Shown here: piece after piece, positions 60,361 to 64,000 of the stretch
Layout of the letters: the number at the start of each line of letters is the position of its first letter
Numbering within the stretch: the stretch's first letter is position 1
Assembly: GCA_040902885.1 (NCBI GenBank)
Contig: JBBDWK010000100.1
Span: forward strand, 9,054 to 73,053
Reading direction: 5' to 3'
Length of the DNA: 64,000 nucleotides
Source of the DNA: JBBDWK01 sp040902885
GTDB taxonomy: Bacteria; Acidobacteriota; Terriglobia; Bryobacterales; Bryobacteraceae
The notes under the pieces: generated by a model
What the model was told of the DNA's origin: nothing
What the model saw: only the letters and a program-made list of their open reading frames with translations
The model's database searches: none
Translations under genes and position numbers: made by a program

Positions 60361-63300
60361 TCAGAAAAGCAGCTTGAACCCGAGCTGCAGTTGCCGTGGG
60401 TTGTTCCGCTGACTCGTGATGAGCCCGAAGGCCGGGGCGGTTACCGTGCCGTTCGGATCTCCCCAAATTGTCCGGTTGAACAAGTTGAAGGCTTCAAACC
60501 GCAGCGAAGCACGAAATTTTTCGCTGAACGGGATGTTCTTGTTGAGGCTGACGTTCTCCGTCAAATTCCAGGGGGTCCGCACCTTCGGGTTCCGCCGGGT
60601 GGCGCTGCCCAGCACAGTCTCGAGCACCTGCGGGGACCGCTGCTGGAAGGCGTCACGGTTCCACCAGCGGTCGACGGCCGGGTCGAGCTTGTCCCCCTGA
60701 ATGGGAGCGCGCCAGTTGTCATAGGAATCGATGTGCGCGCGATTGCCGCAGCCCCCGGGATAGATTGGCGGGCAGATCCCCGGACCTATCCCCATGGGAG
60801 TTCCGGAAGCGTACTCGACGAAGCCCGCCAGACCCCAACCGCCAAACAACGCATTCGGCAAGCCGCCGCCCCGACCGGAACCCCGGCCGTAGGGGAACTC
60901 ATAGCTGAACGCGAAGCGGCTCAGATGAGTCTGGTCGTCGGCGCTCAGGTTCCACTCGAGATTCCGATTGTAGTGGTCCAGCGCGACCTGCTCGAGGTTG
61001 GTTGCCCGTTCGGCATTGCTGAACATCTTCGAAAGCACATAAGACGCCAGCATTGTAATGCCGTTCGAGTAACGCTTGTCCCACTTGACGACCAGGGCAT
61101 GGTAGCTGGAACGGCCAATGCGCTCGCCGCCGTTCGAGGTACGTATGGCCTGGTACTGCGGGAATGCTTGCAGCGCCCGCTGCACGGTGCTGTTGAACTC
61201 GGGATAGGGCGGTGCGATGCCGGCCTGCCGGGCCGCCGCGGAATTGATGTTGGAGCGTAAAACGTTGGGTCCCAGCTCGGTCAGATACCGCGGGTGAATC
61301 TGATTGATGTTGAGTAAGCCCGAAGTCAGAAACAGGCCGCGCGTACCGCGGTAACCCACGGTGAGCACGCTGTTACCGACCAACTGCTGCTGGATGTCCA
61401 GGCTTGCGCTCCAGAACTCCGGCGGACGTCCGGTGTCGGATTGCTGCCAAAACTCCACCGCGGAGCCATTGACGATGTCTGGAACTAGGAAAGGAGGAGG
61501 GTTCCAATGTGGCAGACCGTCCTGCAGAATCGTCGGGAAATCGTTTATGTTCTGGTCATTGGAAGCCCAGGTCTGGTTCAGGATAAACCCGTCGAAGTGA
61601 GTGCTCCCGGCGGTTGTCTTGATCGCCGCGAAGGAGCGTCCCAAGCTAGCCCGGATTACTGTAGTTGGCCGGACGCTCCAGGCCAGGCCCAGGCGTGGGG
61701 CGAAAGCCCACGGATAACCGTCAAACAGGCGGGAAGTTCCAGTGCTCCCCGGACGGTCACCCGAGAATATCGATGCGCCGGGCAGTCCCCCAGCACCCGG
61801 ATTCGGCGTGATCGGGGAGAAGTTCGAGAAGCCGGAAGCTTTGCCATCCACCTTGGCGCCACCGATCACAGGGAAGGTGTACTCATAGCGAACGCCGATG
61901 TTCAGGGTGAATTGCGGCGTAATGCGCCAGTCATCCTGGATGTAGCCGGCCCAGTGCTTCCAGGTCTGGACGACGTCCCGGGTGGTTTGCAGGTTCGTCT
62001 GGCTCACCCGGCCAAGCAGGAAGGAAGCGAAGGCGTTGCCGCTCCGGCGCGACTGATCGCCGGGGACGGCCGTGGCCAGATAGGAGAATCCGAACTGACC
62101 GTTCGACGTGTGTTGCCCGCCGCCGTCCCAACGGTCCCACTGATAGCTGCCGCCGAATTTGATGGTGTGGTTCCCGGTCACAATCGACACGTCATCGCTG
62201 ATATGGGTCTGAAAACCACGGTCAAAGCCCCACGCGGCGCCGCTCCAGGAGGTGTAGTCGTCCATGTTGATCTGAGGCAGGCCCCGATCCTCGGGGGCCG
62301 AATTCAGGATGCCCACGCGCGCGCCCCACCCGGCATCGGGATCCTCGGCGGTAGCGGTCGTAATCTGACCGTCCTCGTCCTGGTAGAGGACACGCAGGCT
62401 GTTCAGAATCCGGTTGCTGACGGTGCGGTTCCAGGTCCATCGCGCGGATTTGTTTTCCCGGTTCCAGGTGCTGTTGCCGTTAAACGGAAGAGGCAGCCCG
62501 GGTGGGTTATTGTTCAGAAACAAGTCCTGCCAGTGGCCGCGGTGATAGAGGAAGGAGAACTGGTCTTTATCGGAGATACGGTGATCGAGCTTGATGCTCC
62601 ATTTATTCCAGGGCCGGGTGAAGGCGCCCTCTTGCCGGAAGTAGTTGTTGACGATCCCAGGGCGATTGGGCGCCATCTCCTGAGGACGAATGTCGAGATA
62701 GTTCCTGGCCACGGCGTCGAAGCGGGCGACCGGTATCCGGTTGTTCGGGAACGGGTCGCGGATGAACCCGGAACCGTTCGGGTTCGACCGTGTGGTGGAG
62801 GGGTCGTAAAGCTGACGCACCGAGCCGTCGGTGTTCACCCAGCGCTGGAAGTCGCCCTCGTACATTTCCGGGAACGGTACGGTATTGAAACTCGGCTGCG
62901 CGCCTTCCCGATTGCGGAATCCCTCATAGTTGAAGAAGAAGAAGGTTTTGTTGCGGCCGTCGTAAAGCTTGGGCACGTAGACCGGACCACCGAGCGTGCC
63001 GCCGAAGTCATGCTGGCGGAGCTTGGGCCGGGTGGACGCGAAGAATCCCCGCGCGTCGAGCGCTTCGTTGCGCATATATTCGTAGACGCTACCGTGCAGA
63101 TCGTTGGTGCCCGACTTGGTAACAAAGTTGATGACGCCGTTGGCGCGGCCGTGTTCGGCCTTGCTCCCCGCCGTCTCGATGGAAAACTCGCTGATGGCAT
63201 CAAGAGAAACGGAGCTCAACGGTGCGCGTTCCGCCTGATAATTGGCGGAAGCGGATGTGAGCGAGGCGCCGTCCATATTCATTTCCCAGCCGGCGCCCTG

Positions 63301-63840
63301 CCCGCCGCCCAAGCGGAACTGATTGGCGGTTTTGGCCTCCGGGGCGATGATGGCCAGGTTAAATACGTTGCGGATCTGGCCGGCGACCACGAGCGGCAGA
63401 TCCTGAACGAGGGTGTTGGTAATCGCCGTTGAAACCTGGGAGGTCTCGGATTCGAGCGGTGGCGCTTCGGCCGTCACCTCGACAGTCTCGGCGAGGGAAC
63501 CCAATTCGAGCGCGGCATCCACACGGAGGGTTGCGCTTGCCGTCACGATGATATTCCCGCGGACGAAGCGCTTGAAGCCCTCGGCTTCCACCTCCAGCCG
63601 GTACTCTCCAATGGGAAGGGCCTGGAGCGCATAGTTGCCGCTGCTGGTGGAAGCAGTGGCGTACCTCTGGTTGGTTTGAACATGCATTGCCGTGATGCGG
63701 GCGTTGCCGATCGTCGCCAGACTGGGATCGGAAACGATGCCGGTGATCGTGCCGCGGTCCGACTGCGTGTAAGCGAGACCAGCCAGGAACAGCATGAGCA
63801 AGGCCATGCGGGTGAAGGGGCCTCTGAATATAGACGTCAT
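60361..63840 (-). CDS. Oar-like TonB-dependent outer-membrane receptor
   Basis: A 1159-residue outer-membrane protein. Signal peptide (MALLMLFLAGLAYTQ), carboxypeptidase-regulatory-like domain (about 25-110; TITGIVSDPSLATIGNA), plug-like region (QDLPLVVAGQIRNVFNLA) and barrel ending in LQLGFKLLF. The ATG at 63840 has GGAGGA upstream. It heads an operon with the TPR protein and the GalD-like dehydratase, suggesting uptake of a uronic- or aldonic-acid-containing glycan. An IS-like end starts about 100 bases upstream. Confidence 0.9.
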   Translation of the reverse strand: MTSIFRGPFTRMALLMLFLAGLAYTQSDRGTITGIVSDPSLATIGNARITAMHVQTNQRYATASTSSGNYALQALPIGEYRLEVEAEGFKRFVRGNIIVTASATLRVDAALELGSLAETVEVTAEAPPLESETSQVSTAITNTLVQDLPLVVAGQIRNVFNLAIIAPEAKTANQFRLGGGQGAGWEMNMDGASLTSASANYQAERAPLSSVSLDAISEFSIETAGSKAEHGRANGVINFVTKSGTNDLHGSVYEYMRNEALDARGFFASTRPKLRQHDFGGTLGGPVYVPKLYDGRNKTFFFFNYEGFRNREGAQPSFNTVPFPEMYEGDFQRWVNTDGSVRQLYDPSTTRSNPNGSGFIRDPFPNNRIPVARFDAVARNYLDIRPQEMAPNRPGIVNNYFRQEGAFTRPWNKWSIKLDHRISDKDQFSFLYHRGHWQDLFLNNNPPGLPLPFNGNSTWNRENKSARWTWNRTVSNRILNSLRVLYQDEDGQITTATAEDPDAGWGARVGILNSAPEDRGLPQINMDDYTSWSGAAWGFDRGFQTHISDDVSIVTGNHTIKFGGSYQWDRWDGGGQHTSNGQFGFSYLATAVPGDQSRRSGNAFASFLLGRVSQTNLQTTRDVVQTWKHWAGYIQDDWRITPQFTLNIGVRYEYTFPVIGGAKVDGKASGFSNFSPITPNPGAGGLPGASIFSGDRPGSTGTSRLFDGYPWAFAPRLGLAWSVRPTTVIRASLGRSFAAIKTTAGSTHFDGFILNQTWASNDQNINDFPTILQDGLPHWNPPPFLVPDIVNGSAVEFWQQSDTGRPPEFWSASLDIQQQLVGNSVLTVGYRGTRGLFLTSGLLNINQIHPRYLTELGPNVLRSNINSAAARQAGIAPPYPEFNSTVQRALQAFPQYQAIRTSNGGERIGRSSYHALVVKWDKRYSNGITMLASYVLSKMFSNAERATNLEQVALDHYNRNLEWNLSADDQTHLSRFAFSYEFPYGRGSGRGGGLPNALFGGWGLAGFVEYASGTPMGIGPGICPPIYPGGCGNRAHIDSYDNWRAPIQGDKLDPAVDRWWNRDAFQQRSPQVLETVLGSATRRNPKVRTPWNLTENVSLNKNIPFSEKFRASLRFEAFNLFNRTIWGDPNGTVTAPAFGLITSQRNNPRQLQLGFKLLF

Positions 63841-63946
63841 ATCAATCCTCCATAAACCAACATTGCAAGTCTGCTGCTGCGGGGTCTTCGAGTCACAGGG
63901 AAGGTTATCCCAGGGCGATTCCCGCGTCAAGGGAGAGATCAACAGG

Positions 63947-64000
63947 TGTCAAGGCAAAGTAGAAATGTCCCCTCGTCGGCAAAGTAGAAATGTCCCCTTT
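63947..64000. mobile_element. Probable terminus of an IS21-like insertion sequence (cut by window edge)
   Basis: TGTCAAGGCAAAG at 63947 opens the end. A perfect 21-bp direct repeat (63953-63973 and 63978-63998, beginning GGCAAAGTAGAAATG) follows. Short tandem repeats near a TG-starting terminus are the transposase-binding layout of IS21-family elements. The transposase genes would lie beyond the window. Family assignment is by this layout and by resemblance only. Confidence 0.55.

Noticed and set aside
61507..63432. 641-codon plus-strand frame
   Set aside because: Antisense to the last receptor gene; composition of a shadow frame.

Overview
The window looks like a fragment of an Acidobacteriota chromosome, most likely the Bryobacterales/Solibacteraceae group. 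It is GC-rich and carries five very large Oar-like TonB-dependent outer-membrane proteins, all without SusD partners. It also has many Tat- or Sec-exported catabolic enzymes, a UPF0182 membrane protein and a TIGR03790 protein. A run of ten Ns inside obgE shows that it is a draft scaffold. The taxonomic assignment is inferred from gene content only.

Layout. 1-5.0 kb: the end of an unknown protein, then an exported esterase, a sulfatase and a beta-helix protein, which resemble a sulfated-polysaccharide degradation set. 5.0-6.2 kb: a decayed patch beside a tRNA-Asn, with a glycerophosphodiesterase remnant and a DUF104/PIN toxin-antitoxin pair whose toxin is frameshifted. 6.3-10.5 kb: two exported unknown proteins and the pyrR-pyrB-pyrC pyrimidine operon. 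10.6-15.8 kb: a TetR regulator with nested palindromic operators and an RND efflux pump without its outer-membrane channel. 15.9-23.3 kb: a UPF0182 membrane protein, a TIGR03790 protein whose start codon lies in an inverted-repeat element, a hybrid sensor kinase that has lost its catalytic residues, a small secreted protein and a Crp/Fnr regulator. 23.3-27.9 kb, minus strand: a PP2C phosphatase, an outer-membrane barrel protein and a TPR lipoprotein-like protein.

28-32.7 kb: a Tat-exported SelA-like PLP protein, an exported M19 dipeptidase, a short-chain dehydrogenase and a penicillin-binding-like transpeptidase with a histone-like basic linker. 32.6-34.4 kb, minus strand: rplU-rpmA-obgE with an intrinsic terminator before obgE. 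34.5-43.9 kb: two homologous Oar-like receptors in divergent orientation; the second is followed by a Gfo/Idh/MocA oxidoreductase and a sugar isomerase/epimerase. 44-45.8 kb: an RRM RNA-binding protein, two small unknown proteins and a TylF-like methyltransferase. 45.8-55.3 kb: a putative alpha-barrel enzyme divergent from another receptor, then an amidohydrolase and a 2-oxoacid:ferredoxin oxidoreductase (korAB) on the minus strand. 55.4-57.9 kb: an Uma2-type nuclease and arginine decarboxylase. 58-63.8 kb, minus strand: a receptor, a TPR protein and a GalD-like sugar-acid dehydratase in one apparent operon. The window ends in what looks like the terminal repeats of an IS21-like insertion sequence.

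A theme across the window is near-leaderless expression. Several genes have an extended -10 box (TGn plus TAnnnT) only 6-9 bases before the start codon and no ribosome-binding site. Two families of long inverted repeats are scattered between genes. I found no CRISPR array, rRNA or prophage.
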